Assembly: GCA_023248915.1 (NCBI GenBank)
Contig: JAHFDQ010000242.1
Span: 1 to 8,658, forward strand
Reading direction: 5' to 3'
Length of the DNA: 8,658 nucleotides
Source: Archangiaceae bacterium
Lineage (GTDB): Bacteria; Myxococcota; Myxococcia; Myxococcales; Myxococcaceae
Program-made: the position numbers and the translations under genes
The notes under the pieces: generated by a model
Seen by the model: only the letters and a program-made list of their open reading frames with translations
Database searches by the model: none
What the model was told of the DNA's origin: nothing
Part shown: positions 1-8,658 of the stretch, one piece after another
How the letters are laid out: each line of letters opens with the position of its first letter
Numbering within the stretch: position 1 is the stretch's first letter

Positions 1-2137
<2,137 letters not shown>

Positions 2138-2139
<2 letters not shown>

Positions 2140-2143
2140 GGAG
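2138..2143 (+). promoter_or_regulatory. Shine-Dalgarno of parE
   Basis: GAGGAG overlaps the parC stop codon TGA and lies 7 nt before the ATG at 2151. This is near-ideal spacing and is the reason for choosing 2151 over the in-frame GTG at 2136, which overlaps the stop as GTGA. Either start implies translational coupling of parE to parC. Confidence 0.75.
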
Positions 2144-2150
2144 CTCGGCC

Positions 2151-4077
<1,927 letters not shown>

Positions 4078-4079
<2 letters not shown>

Positions 4080-4112
4080 AGCCGGCTACTTGGCGCCGGC
4101 TTCCTTCTTCTT
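4078..4112 (+). terminator. Candidate intrinsic terminator of parC-parE
   Basis: GAAGCCGGC (4078-4086) is a perfect inverted match to GCCGGCTTC (4095-4103), giving a 9-bp stem with an 8-nt loop. It is followed on the + strand by CTTCTTCTT (4104-4112), which has six T in nine bases. The stem starts within the parE stop codon. The tail is interrupted by C, so termination would be weaker than with a pure U tract. On the other strand no T-rich tail follows, so it should act mainly on parE transcripts. Confidence 0.5.
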
Positions 4113-4343
4113 GAAGTACATCAGGGTGTTGACGACGTGGCCGACGTTCATCACGAGCACCGTGACGAACATGAGCTTGAAGGCGTTGGGCAGCGTCTCT
4201 TCCAGCTTCATGCCCTGCTCGACCACCGTCAGGCCGATGGCCCCGAGCAGCCAGAAGGCTCCGGCCACCCGCTGTTCCGGCACCGCGATGAGGTAGCCGA
4301 GACCGGGCATGAAGAAGTTCAAGACGACCGCGACCCACTTCAT
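4086..4343 (-). CDS. Small integral membrane protein (85 aa)
   Basis: The function is not recognised. The protein is a short hydrophobic product with three likely membrane helices, at about residues 3-20, 26-42 and 55-75, and a basic tail (YFKKKEAGAK). The N-terminal NFFMPGLGYLIA resembles the Pro-Gly-Leu-Gly turn seen in small membrane proteins with paired helices, but I cannot assign a family. The start ATG (4341-4343) is preceded by AGGAG (4350-4354) with 6-nt spacing, so the start is well supported. It is the last gene of a minus-strand run, 32 nt after the acetyltransferase. It converges on parE with only 6 nt between the stop codons, and its last codons lie in the candidate parE terminator hairpin. 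Confidence 0.8.
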   Translation of the reverse strand: MKWVAVVLNFFMPGLGYLIAVPEQRVAGAFWLLGAIGLTVVEQGMKLEETLPNAFKLMFVTVLVMNVGHVVNTLMYFKKKEAGAK

Positions 4344-4375
4344 GAGGGACTCCTGGATGAGGGTTTGTCCCCAGC

Positions 4376-4993
4376 CTAGAGCCGAGCCGGGGCGACGTCG
4401 TCTTTCCGTGCTGCCGGCCGGCGCTTCCAGTCCTCCGTGGTCAGGGCCGTCAGGACGTGGTCCTGCCAGCGGCCGGCGATCTGCAGGTAGTGGCGCGCGT
4501 GGCCTTCGACCCTGAAGCCGAGCTTCTCGAGCACCCGCAAGCTCGCGCCATTCGAGGGGATGACGTTGGCCTGCAAGCGGTGCAGCCCGAGCGGCCCGAA
4601 CGCGAAGCCCACCAGCGCCCGCACGCACTCGGTGGTGAGGCCCTGGCCCTGGAAGTCGCCGTGCGCCCAATAGCCGAGGTAGGCGTTTTGGAACGCCCCG
4701 CGGTGGACGAAGAGGCTGAGCCCGCCCAGCACCCGGCGGCCACCTTCGCGCGGGAAGACGTAGAGGGAATAGCGGGCGTCCTTTCGCCATTCGCGCCGCT
4801 CGCGCTGGATTCGCGCCGCCACCCGCGCCGGTCGGCTGGCGTCGGAAGAGAAGGCTCCGACGGGGCTCCAGGGTCGCAGGTGGGCCGCGTTCTCGCGCAT
4901 CGCCTGCCCGAGCGCCCGCGCGTCGCCCGGGGAGGGCGGCCGGAGGACGTAGCGCGGAGTTTCGATGCGAACGCTGAAGGTGGGCAGTCGCAA
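4376..4993 (-). CDS. GNAT N-acetyltransferase, RimJ/RimL type
   Basis: This is a predicted acetyl-CoA-dependent N-acetyltransferase of the GNAT fold (205 aa), of the group that includes the ribosomal-protein N-terminal acetylases RimJ and RimL and many small-molecule acetylases. The N-terminal strand ETPRYVLRPPSPGDARAL is at 11-28. The acetyl-CoA loop is at about 112-121 in GDFQGQGLTT, preceded by AYLGYW. The C-terminal signature LHRLQANVIPSNGASLRVLE, then KLGFRVEG, covers 137-164, and HYLQIAGRWQDH closes the fold at 168-179. The start is TTG (4991-4993): an in-frame TAG lies five codons upstream, and starting at the next ATG would remove the first strand. The gene sits 32 nt from its neighbours on both sides. 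The substrate is unknown; next to an AraC regulator and a membrane protein it could equally modify a small molecule or a protein terminus. Confidence 0.88.
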   Translation of the reverse strand: MRLPTFSVRIETPRYVLRPPSPGDARALGQAMRENAAHLRPWSPVGAFSSDASRPARVAARIQRERREWRKDARYSLYVFPREGGRRVLGGLSLFVHRGAFQNAYLGYWAHGDFQGQGLTTECVRALVGFAFGPLGLHRLQANVIPSNGASLRVLEKLGFRVEGHARHYLQIAGRWQDHVLTALTTEDWKRRPAARKDDVAPARL

Positions 4994-5001
4994 GTCAGGA
5001 G

Positions 5002-5007
5002 TCCTCT
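5002..5007 (-). promoter_or_regulatory. Shine-Dalgarno for the TTG-started acetyltransferase
   Basis: AGAGGA on the minus strand lies 8 nt upstream of the TTG at 4991-4993. It supports the non-ATG start of the GNAT gene and falls inside the 32-nt gap after the AraC-family gene. Confidence 0.6.
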
Positions 5008-5025
5008 ACTCGGAGGGGGTGCGGT

Positions 5026-6036
5026 TCATGCGGTTCTCCACTCGCGGGGAGATTGCCCGGTCCACTTGCGGAACGCACGGTCGAAGGCGCGCAAGTCGGA
5101 GTACCCCAACAGGTAGGCCACCTCGCCCACCGAGAGCCGCGGGTTCTCGAGGTAGGACCGGGCCAGGTTGCGGCGCAGCTCGTCCAGCACGCCCTGAAAA
5201 GAGGTCCCCGCGACGCCCAGGCGGCGCTGCAGCGTTCGGGAGCTCATCCGGAGGCCGCTCGCGATCGACTCGACCGTGGGCTCGTCGCTGCGCAGCGCGC
5301 GCTCGATTGCCGCCCGCACCGGCGCCACGGGGTCGGCCTTGTCGCCCTTTCGTTCGAGCGCCTCCTTCGCCTGGCCGTCGAGGAAAGCGTTCAGCGCCGA
5401 GTCCGAGCCCTTGAGCGGCAGGTCGAGCAGAGCCGCCGAGAAGGCGAAGCCGTTGCTGCCGGCTCCGAACGAGATCGGCGCCTGGAAGACCTCGGTGAGC
5501 CGCCCGACGTCCGACACCGCGCCGTGCGCGAACCACACCCGCGACAGGCGGATCGGGCTGGGGAGCATCTGGTCTGCGACGCGGACCAGGTGCGCCAGGG
5601 TGAATTCATTGGCCACGCGGCCCTCGGCCTCGGGCTCTCCGGCCACCCAGTGGTCGAAGACTCCCTCGCCGTTCTTTTCGGTGAAGGCGAAGCGCGCGCC
5701 GTCGTTCACCAGCATTCCGAAGCGCTCGAGCGCCTGGAAAGCGCTTCGGAAGGTGTCGGCGCTCCGGACGATGAACTCGGTCAGCCCGTACGAGCCGCGC
5801 ACCACCTGGGCCGCCATCGTCAGGCCCAGGAAGGGGTCACCGGTCGCCCGGGCCGCGGCCTCGGTGAACGCCCGGAACGCGCCCAGCTCGATCTTGAACC
5901 CCTCGCGCGGCAGCTCGGGCGGCAGGTCGAACTCGGTCGCCAGCGCGCGGTCGTCGCCGCCAGCCGCCCGCACCGCCGCCAGGGTGCGGGTGACGAGGTG
6001 AGAAGTGAACTCGGGGCCTCGGGACCGGCGCGCCAT
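5026..6036 (-). CDS. AraC-family transcriptional regulator with arabinose-binding-like N-terminal domain
   Basis: This is a predicted cytoplasmic DNA-binding regulator of 336 aa. The C-terminal AraC/XylS domain (about 237-335) has both helix-turn-helix units: TVESIASGLRMSSRTLQRRL at 254-273, and LSVGEVAYLLGYSDLRAFDR at 301-320 followed by AFRKWTGQSPREWR, the family signature. The N-terminal two thirds, with ALATEFDLPPELP (31-43) and the GDPFLGLTMAAQVVRGSYG region (66-84), fits the arabinose-binding domain of AraC-type regulators (Pfam Arabinose_bd family). Members of this group respond to varied small ligands, so no sugar role is implied. The ATG (6034-6036) has no good Shine-Dalgarno, so translation may be coupled to the 64-aa gene ending 33 nt upstream, or the true start may lie slightly further in. 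It precedes the acetyltransferase and membrane protein genes and may control them or the divergent locus; this is inferred from context only. Confidence 0.88.
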   Translation of the reverse strand: MARRSRGPEFTSHLVTRTLAAVRAAGGDDRALATEFDLPPELPREGFKIELGAFRAFTEAAARATGDPFLGLTMAAQVVRGSYGLTEFIVRSADTFRSAFQALERFGMLVNDGARFAFTEKNGEGVFDHWVAGEPEAEGRVANEFTLAHLVRVADQMLPSPIRLSRVWFAHGAVSDVGRLTEVFQAPISFGAGSNGFAFSAALLDLPLKGSDSALNAFLDGQAKEALERKGDKADPVAPVRAAIERALRSDEPTVESIASGLRMSSRTLQRRLGVAGTSFQGVLDELRRNLARSYLENPRLSVGEVAYLLGYSDLRAFDRAFRKWTGQSPREWRTA

Positions 6037-6069
6037 CGCGCAGCGACGGTAGCACGCGGGGGCCCTTCG

Positions 6070-6264
6070 TCAGCGCGACTCGAGCGTGCGCAGGTAGCGC
6101 AGCAGCGACTGCTCGTCGGGGTTGGGTTCGTCGGCGATCCACCGCGCGAACGTCTCGGGGGTCGCCTCGGCAGCCGCCTCGACGTCGCCCAGGTTCCTGC
6201 GCAGCCTCGAGTACACGAGCGGGCCGAAGCGCCGGTAGAGATCGACGATGCGCGTGGGGCTCAT
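6070..6264 (-). CDS. 64-aa protein resembling only ECF sigma factor region 2 N-terminus (mini-protein or remnant)
   Basis: The 64 residues read like the opening of an ECF sigma factor. IVDLYRRFGPLVYSRLRRNL (6-25) corresponds to region 2.1. GDVEAAAEATPETFARW (26-42) corresponds to region 2.2, where families commonly have D/E-x-A-x-Q-E-x-F. The tail DEQSLLRYLRTLESR lies where myxobacterial ECFs have a second helix before the -10-reading regions. A TGA then ends the frame, so regions 2.3-2.4 and all of region 4 are absent, and no continuation is seen in other frames before the AraC gene begins 33 nt on. The core Gln of region 2.2 is replaced by Pro36, which would bend that helix. It could be a decayed sigma gene or a functional small protein. 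The ATG at 6264 lacks a clear Shine-Dalgarno. The family assignment rests on visual similarity only. Confidence 0.55.
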   Translation of the reverse strand: MSPTRIVDLYRRFGPLVYSRLRRNLGDVEAAAEATPETFARWIADEPNPDEQSLLRYLRTLESR

Positions 6265-6308
6265 GATTGCGGATGTTCGCCGCGCGGCAGCCCGCCGTTG
6301 CGACAGAA

Positions 6309-6321
6309 GATCGGACCGATC
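6309..6321. promoter_or_regulatory. 13-bp palindrome, candidate operator
   Basis: GATCGG-A-CCGATC is a perfect 6-bp inverted repeat about a single central base. It lies in the 89-nt gap between the stop of the 213-aa secreted protein gene and the start of the 64-aa gene, 44 nt upstream of that ATG. Its placement suits an operator for the minus-strand cluster. I see no convincing -35/-10 pair around it, and a palindrome this short can arise by chance. Confidence 0.3.
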
Positions 6322-6353
6322 ACGCCACTAGAAACACCTGCAACTACGGCGGT

Positions 6354-6995
6354 TTACTTGGCGCGCTTGCCCTGCTTGAAGATCTCGACCTTGCCCGCGC
6401 CCATCGCGAGCTGCCCTTTGATGGTCCCCACCAGCGCCTTCGCCCCAGGCGGATGGTAGATGACCCGCATCTTCGGGCCGGTCGGCAGCGAACCGGTGGT
6501 CGCGTCGACCAGCACGTAGACCGTTTTGCCGTCCACGTGCACCCGGTCGGGGTCTCTGCGGTGGTCGAGCTCGCCGACCATCTCCCCCTCGTCGGCGCTG
6601 GCGTTGGCGTCCGAGAGCACGCGAACCCGGACCCGCAAGAGCACGTCGGCCGAGACGTCCTTGAACTCGCGCACGCCTTGGATGGTCACCGCCAGGTCGG
6701 CGCCGGTCTCGGCGGCGGTCTTGTCGTTCAACTGCAAGCCGGTCGCCTTGTTGCTGTCGGTGTCGACGAAGACGGTCGCGTTCGCGCAACGGTTCTTGCA
6801 CTCCTCGCCCCACGGCACGCGGTCGAACTCCACCCGAAAAGCGAAGTCCGAACCTTGCGGGCCCACGACAATCTCGGTCGCGACCGGCCGTTCGTCGTCC
6901 CCGGCGGGAGGCCGGTAGGTCAGGGTCGGCTTCTCGCGGCCGAGAGCGGCCATCGCGACGAGGCAGCCCGAAAGCGCGAGCAGGCGTGGGGACAT
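6354..6995 (-). CDS. Exported or lipid-anchored protein of unknown function with Asp/Asn-rich loop
   Basis: The family is not recognised. From the ATG at 6993-6995 the protein has 213 aa and a hydrophobic N-terminus (MSPRLLALSGCLVAMAALG), so it is probably exported. LSGC at 8-11 fits a lipobox, but Cys11 is closer to the N-terminus than usual, and a signal peptidase I site near Gly19 is equally possible. The mature part looks beta-rich. It has a Cys pair (Cys66, Cys70 in ECKNRC) followed by ATVFVDTDSNKATGLQL (73-89). That D-x-D-x-N-x-x-T-G pattern followed by GADLAV is seen in calcium-binding-type loops of extracellular beta-sandwich proteins. The Cys pair may form a disulphide outside the cytoplasm. 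A longer reading to 7115 exists but would run through the divergent gene's start and add a non-hydrophobic leader, so it is rejected. No clear Shine-Dalgarno precedes the start. Confidence 0.75.
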   Translation of the reverse strand: MSPRLLALSGCLVAMAALGREKPTLTYRPPAGDDERPVATEIVVGPQGSDFAFRVEFDRVPWGEECKNRCANATVFVDTDSNKATGLQLNDKTAAETGADLAVTIQGVREFKDVSADVLLRVRVRVLSDANASADEGEMVGELDHRRDPDRVHVDGKTVYVLVDATTGSLPTGPKMRVIYHPPGAKALVGTIKGQLAMGAGKVEIFKQGKRAK

Positions 6996-7001
6996 GCCGC
7001 G

Positions 7002-7017
7002 ATTAGATGCCGCATCT
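7002..7017. promoter_or_regulatory. Palindrome and overlapping minus-strand -10-like element in divergent gap
   Basis: AGATGC-C-GCATCT (7005-7017) is a perfect 6-1-6 palindrome in the 64-bp gap between two divergent genes. On the minus strand TCTAAT (7002-7007, 5 of 6 to TATAAT) overlaps its edge and lies 6 nt before the ATG of the secreted-protein gene. A repressor bound here could occlude that promoter. I find no matching -35 box. Confidence 0.3.
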
Positions 7018-7044
7018 CGGCCCCGCCCGCCACACCTTCGCGCC

Positions 7045-7053
7045 TGGTATGAC
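7045..7053 (+). promoter_or_regulatory. Possible extended -10 promoter of the MBL-fold hydrolase gene
   Basis: TGGTATGAC has the TGn extension and four of six TATAAT bases. It ends 6 nt before the ATG at 7060. If used, transcription would begin at or next to the start codon, giving a leaderless or very short-leader mRNA. That fits the poor Shine-Dalgarno. No -35 hexamer is apparent. Confidence 0.22.
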
Positions 7054-7059
7054 TTGGAA

Positions 7060-7707
7060 ATGGAAACGGCCCCGAAGCTCTTCCTGCGCCAATTGCAGCT
7101 TGGCTCGATGGACAACTTCGTCTACCTGCTCGGCGCGGCGGGGTCAAAAGAGACGGCGGTGGTCGACCCGGCCTGGGACTCGGCCGCCATCGACCAGGCC
7201 TTGGCCGACGCCGCGCGAACCCTCGCCTGCGTGCTGCTCACCCACTCTCACCCGGACCACGTGAACGCGCTCGCCGAAGTGCTCGGGCGCCACCCGGTGC
7301 CCGTCTACGCGCAGGCTGCCGAGGTCGCCGCGGCCCCCTGGATGGAGAAGCTGGGCCCGGCCCTCCACCGCGCGGCCCCCGACCAGGTGGTGCAGGTGGG
7401 CCCGCTGGCGGTGCGGCTCATCGCCACGCCCGGCCACACGCCCGGCTCGCAGTGCCTCTTGGCGGAAGGGGCGCTCTTCACCGGCGACACGCTGTTCGTC
7501 AACGCCTGCGGCCGCGTCGACCTGCCCGGCGGCAGCGCCGAGGCGATGTTCCATTCGCTGTCGGCGCTGGCGCGCCTGCCGCCCGAGACCCAGGTTTACC
7601 CGGGCCACGACTACGGCGACGTGCCGGTGTCCACCGTCGCCCGCGAGCGCGAACGCAACCCGTACCTCCAGCCGAAGAACCTCGGGGCGTTCGCCGCGAT
7701 TCGGTAG
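7060..7707 (+). CDS. Metallo-beta-lactamase-fold hydrolase, glyoxalase II/persulfide dioxygenase-like
   Basis: This is a predicted cytoplasmic metal-dependent enzyme of 215 aa. All MBL-fold metal ligands are visible: H-x-H-x-D-H in THSHPDH (His62, His64, Asp66, His67), His126 in TPGHTPGS, Asp143 in FTGDTLF and His183 in YPGHDYG. The opening MDNFVYLLG resembles the start of glyoxalase II-type proteins. ACGRVDLPGGSAEAMFHSL (149-167), then PGHDYGDVPVSTVARERERN (181-200), recalls both short GloB-like enzymes and ETHE1-type persulfide dioxygenases. The C-terminal substrate domain of classic GloB is absent, so the thioester or persulfide substrate cannot be settled. The ATG at 7060 is preferred over an in-frame ATG at 6994. 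The earlier one overlaps the divergent gene's start and adds a Pro/Arg-rich leader that does not look conserved. It converges on the M50B-like gene with 38 nt between stops. Confidence 0.87.
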   Translation: METAPKLFLRQLQLGSMDNFVYLLGAAGSKETAVVDPAWDSAAIDQALADAARTLACVLLTHSHPDHVNALAEVLGRHPVPVYAQAAEVAAAPWMEKLGPALHRAAPDQVVQVGPLAVRLIATPGHTPGSQCLLAEGALFTGDTLFVNACGRVDLPGGSAEAMFHSLSALARLPPETQVYPGHDYGDVPVSTVARERERNPYLQPKNLGAFAAIR

Positions 7708-7745
7708 TCGAAAGCTCCGCACACCCCGAGCCCGTCGAGGGGCGA

Positions 7746-8471
7746 TCAGCCGGGAGTCGCCAACCCCAGCCGCTGCCGGCGCCGCACCGCCCACCAGCCC
7801 GACCCGGCGAGGATTCCGACCGAGCCCAGCGTCCAGAGGGCGGCCCAGACCACCGCCGGCACGAAGGTGACCCCGGCCAAGAGCGCGGCGTCGGAGTGGG
7901 CGCGCACCGCGCTGTTCCAGAGGTCGTCCCTCAGGTCCATCGCCGCATAGAGCGCGCAGAACGAGGCGAGGAACAGGTTGAACCAGGTGACCGCCTGCGC
8001 CGGCAAGTACTTGGCGGCCAACCCCACGGCGGTCGCCGTGCCCAGGCAGAAGAGCAGGGTGAACGCATCGCGCGCGTAGAAGAGCGCCATCGCCGACAGC
8101 CAGACGCACGCGGCCAACAGCACCCCGCGCTTCGCCTGGAAGCGGAAAGTGGCGATCATCAGGCCGGCCGACGCCAGCGCGCTGCCCACGTACCCCGCCG
8201 AGTAGACCAGCACCTTGGCGAAGAACCCGTCGGGGATGCTGGAAAGGCAGGCCCCCGACTCGTCCGAGGCCAGCGTCACCTTCGAGACGCTGCCGCCCAC
8301 CAGCAACGACGCCAAGGCGTGGCCGGTCTCGTGAATCATCACCACCAGCATCTTGAACGGCCAGAGCGCGCGCGAGTCCCAGAGCGCCACGCCCGCGGCG
8401 ACGAAGCCGGCGAGCAGCAGCAGCCGCTTCCAGTCGAGCGTGTCGGGGGTGGCAGGCCGGGGTTCGCCCAT
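7746..8471 (-). CDS. M50B-like integral membrane metalloprotease family protein
   Basis: This is a 241-aa polytopic membrane protein with a zinc-binding HETGH motif at 47-51, set in a hydrophobic segment (MLVVMIHETGHALASLLVGG) and followed by VSKVTL. This is the arrangement of M50B-like peptidases (Pfam peptidase M50B-like). The second conserved element, AMDLRDDLW (177-185), offers Asp179 as a candidate third ligand, and HSDAALLAG-VTFVPAVVWAALW (192-213) matches the family's C-terminal pattern. About six to seven membrane segments are visible, at roughly 15-31, 39-59, 84-106, 116-153 (two), 160-178 and 200-222. Classical M50 proteases cleave membrane-bound substrates. M50B-like members are mostly uncharacterised, so activity is inferred from the motif. 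The start ATG has no clear Shine-Dalgarno. The gene follows an unidentified upstream gene by 51 nt on the same strand and may be co-transcribed with it. Confidence 0.85.
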   Translation of the reverse strand: MGEPRPATPDTLDWKRLLLLAGFVAAGVALWDSRALWPFKMLVVMIHETGHALASLLVGGSVSKVTLASDESGACLSSIPDGFFAKVLVYSAGYVGSALASAGLMIATFRFQAKRGVLLAACVWLSAMALFYARDAFTLLFCLGTATAVGLAAKYLPAQAVTWFNLFLASFCALYAAMDLRDDLWNSAVRAHSDAALLAGVTFVPAVVWAALWTLGSVGILAGSGWWAVRRRQRLGLATPG

Positions 8472-8496
8472 GCTAGCCGGTGGAACGCCGGGCGGG

Positions 8497-8513
8497 CCCG
8501 AGACGTTCCCGGG
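8497..8513 (-). other. Potential RNA hairpin between two minus-strand genes
   Basis: Read on the minus strand, CCCGGGA-ACG-TCTCGGG can fold into a 7-bp stem (six Watson-Crick pairs and one G-U) with a 3-nt loop. It lies in the 51-nt gap before the M50B-like gene. No U-rich tail follows, so it is not an intrinsic terminator. It could be a processing or stability element, or chance in GC-rich DNA. Confidence 0.25.
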
Positions 8514-8522
8514 CGGCCGAGC

Positions 8523-8658
8523 TCACAACCCCGGGACGCCGGTGTGGCCGCAGTAGACGTCGCGGTCGAGCGTCCGGGCCACGGTCGGCAGCCGATTCGA
8601 CATCGCCCGGAGCGCCGGGTAGTCGCGCACCAGCTCGGACAGCTCTTTGTGGCCGATG
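8523..8658 (-). CDS. C-terminal fragment of an unidentified protein (44 codons visible)
   Basis: An open minus-strand frame enters from the right edge (first full codon 8657-8655) and ends at TGA (8523-8525). It encodes 44 residues beginning IGHKELSELVRDYPALRAMS and ending CGHTGVPGL. Nearly every codon ends in G or C (about 42 of 44), as in the other genes here, so it is very likely a real gene end. No domain can be named from this part. The helix-like ELSELVRDYPALRAM and the Cys-Gly-His near the end are the only notable features. It lies upstream of the M50B-like gene on the same strand, with a 51-nt gap. Confidence 0.7.
   Translation of the reverse strand, partial: IGHKELSELVRDYPALRAMSNRLPTVARTLDRDVYCGHTGVPGL

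Noticed and set aside
4086..4790. Longer 234-codon reading of the small membrane protein gene
   Set aside because: The upstream part is the complement-frame shadow of the acetyltransferase. The ATG at 4343 has a well-spaced AGGAG and begins the hydrophobic segment.
5053..6459. 468-codon + strand frame opposite the AraC-family gene
   Set aside because: It spans the antisense of two genes, has no domain signature, and the minus-strand AraC frame has both HTH motifs intact.
7724..7741. Hairpin between the convergent MBL-fold and M50B-like genes
   Set aside because: Only about six pairs with a bulged base and no T-rich tail on either strand; too weak to call a terminator.
7144..8109. 321-codon minus frame spanning the complement of the MBL gene and part of the M50B-like gene
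   Set aside because: It contradicts both motif-supported frames, and its composition is Arg/Gly/Val-rich shadow.

Overview
The window is GC-rich (about two thirds G+C by eye, with strong G/C at third codon positions) and reads as ordinary chromosome of a high-GC Gram-negative bacterium. A myxobacterium or relative (Myxococcota/Deltaproteobacteria) is my best guess. The reasons are GC-rich codon use, topoisomerase IV subunits of the Gram-negative type, and a fragment resembling the N-terminus of myxobacterial ECF sigma factors. This is inference; there is no rRNA or other taxonomic marker.

Layout. Bases 1-4079 (+) hold the two subunits of topoisomerase IV in the order parC (5' end outside the window) then parE. 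The parE start lies just past the parC stop, so the two are almost certainly co-transcribed and translationally coupled. A 9-bp inverted repeat with a pyrimidine/T-rich tail follows the parE stop. It sits inside the 3' coding end of the convergent neighbour and is a candidate terminator.

Bases 4086-6264 (-) are a compact run of four genes, read right to left. They are a 64-aa protein resembling only the first part of an ECF sigma factor region 2, an AraC-family regulator with an arabinose-binding-like N-terminal domain, a RimJ/RimL-type GNAT acetyltransferase starting at TTG, and an 85-aa three-helix membrane protein. The three gaps are 33, 32 and 32 nt, which suggests one transcript. A 213-aa exported or lipoprotein-like protein with an Asp/Asn-rich loop (6354-6995, -) lies upstream on the same strand. 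It is divergent from a metallo-beta-lactamase-fold hydrolase (7060-7707, +) across a 64-bp gap with a 13-bp palindrome.

The right end has an M50B-like integral membrane metalloprotease (7746-8471, -), preceded on the same strand by the C-terminal 44 codons of an unidentified gene that runs off the window.

No mobile elements, CRISPR, tRNA, rRNA or defence system is visible, and no gene-free stretch exceeds about 90 bases. The points most worth a second look are the sigma-region-2-only mini-protein leading the regulator/acetyltransferase cluster, the ParC quinolone-pocket Val substitution, the terminator embedded in a convergent gene, and the unusual promoter-like and palindromic arrangement at 6996-7059.
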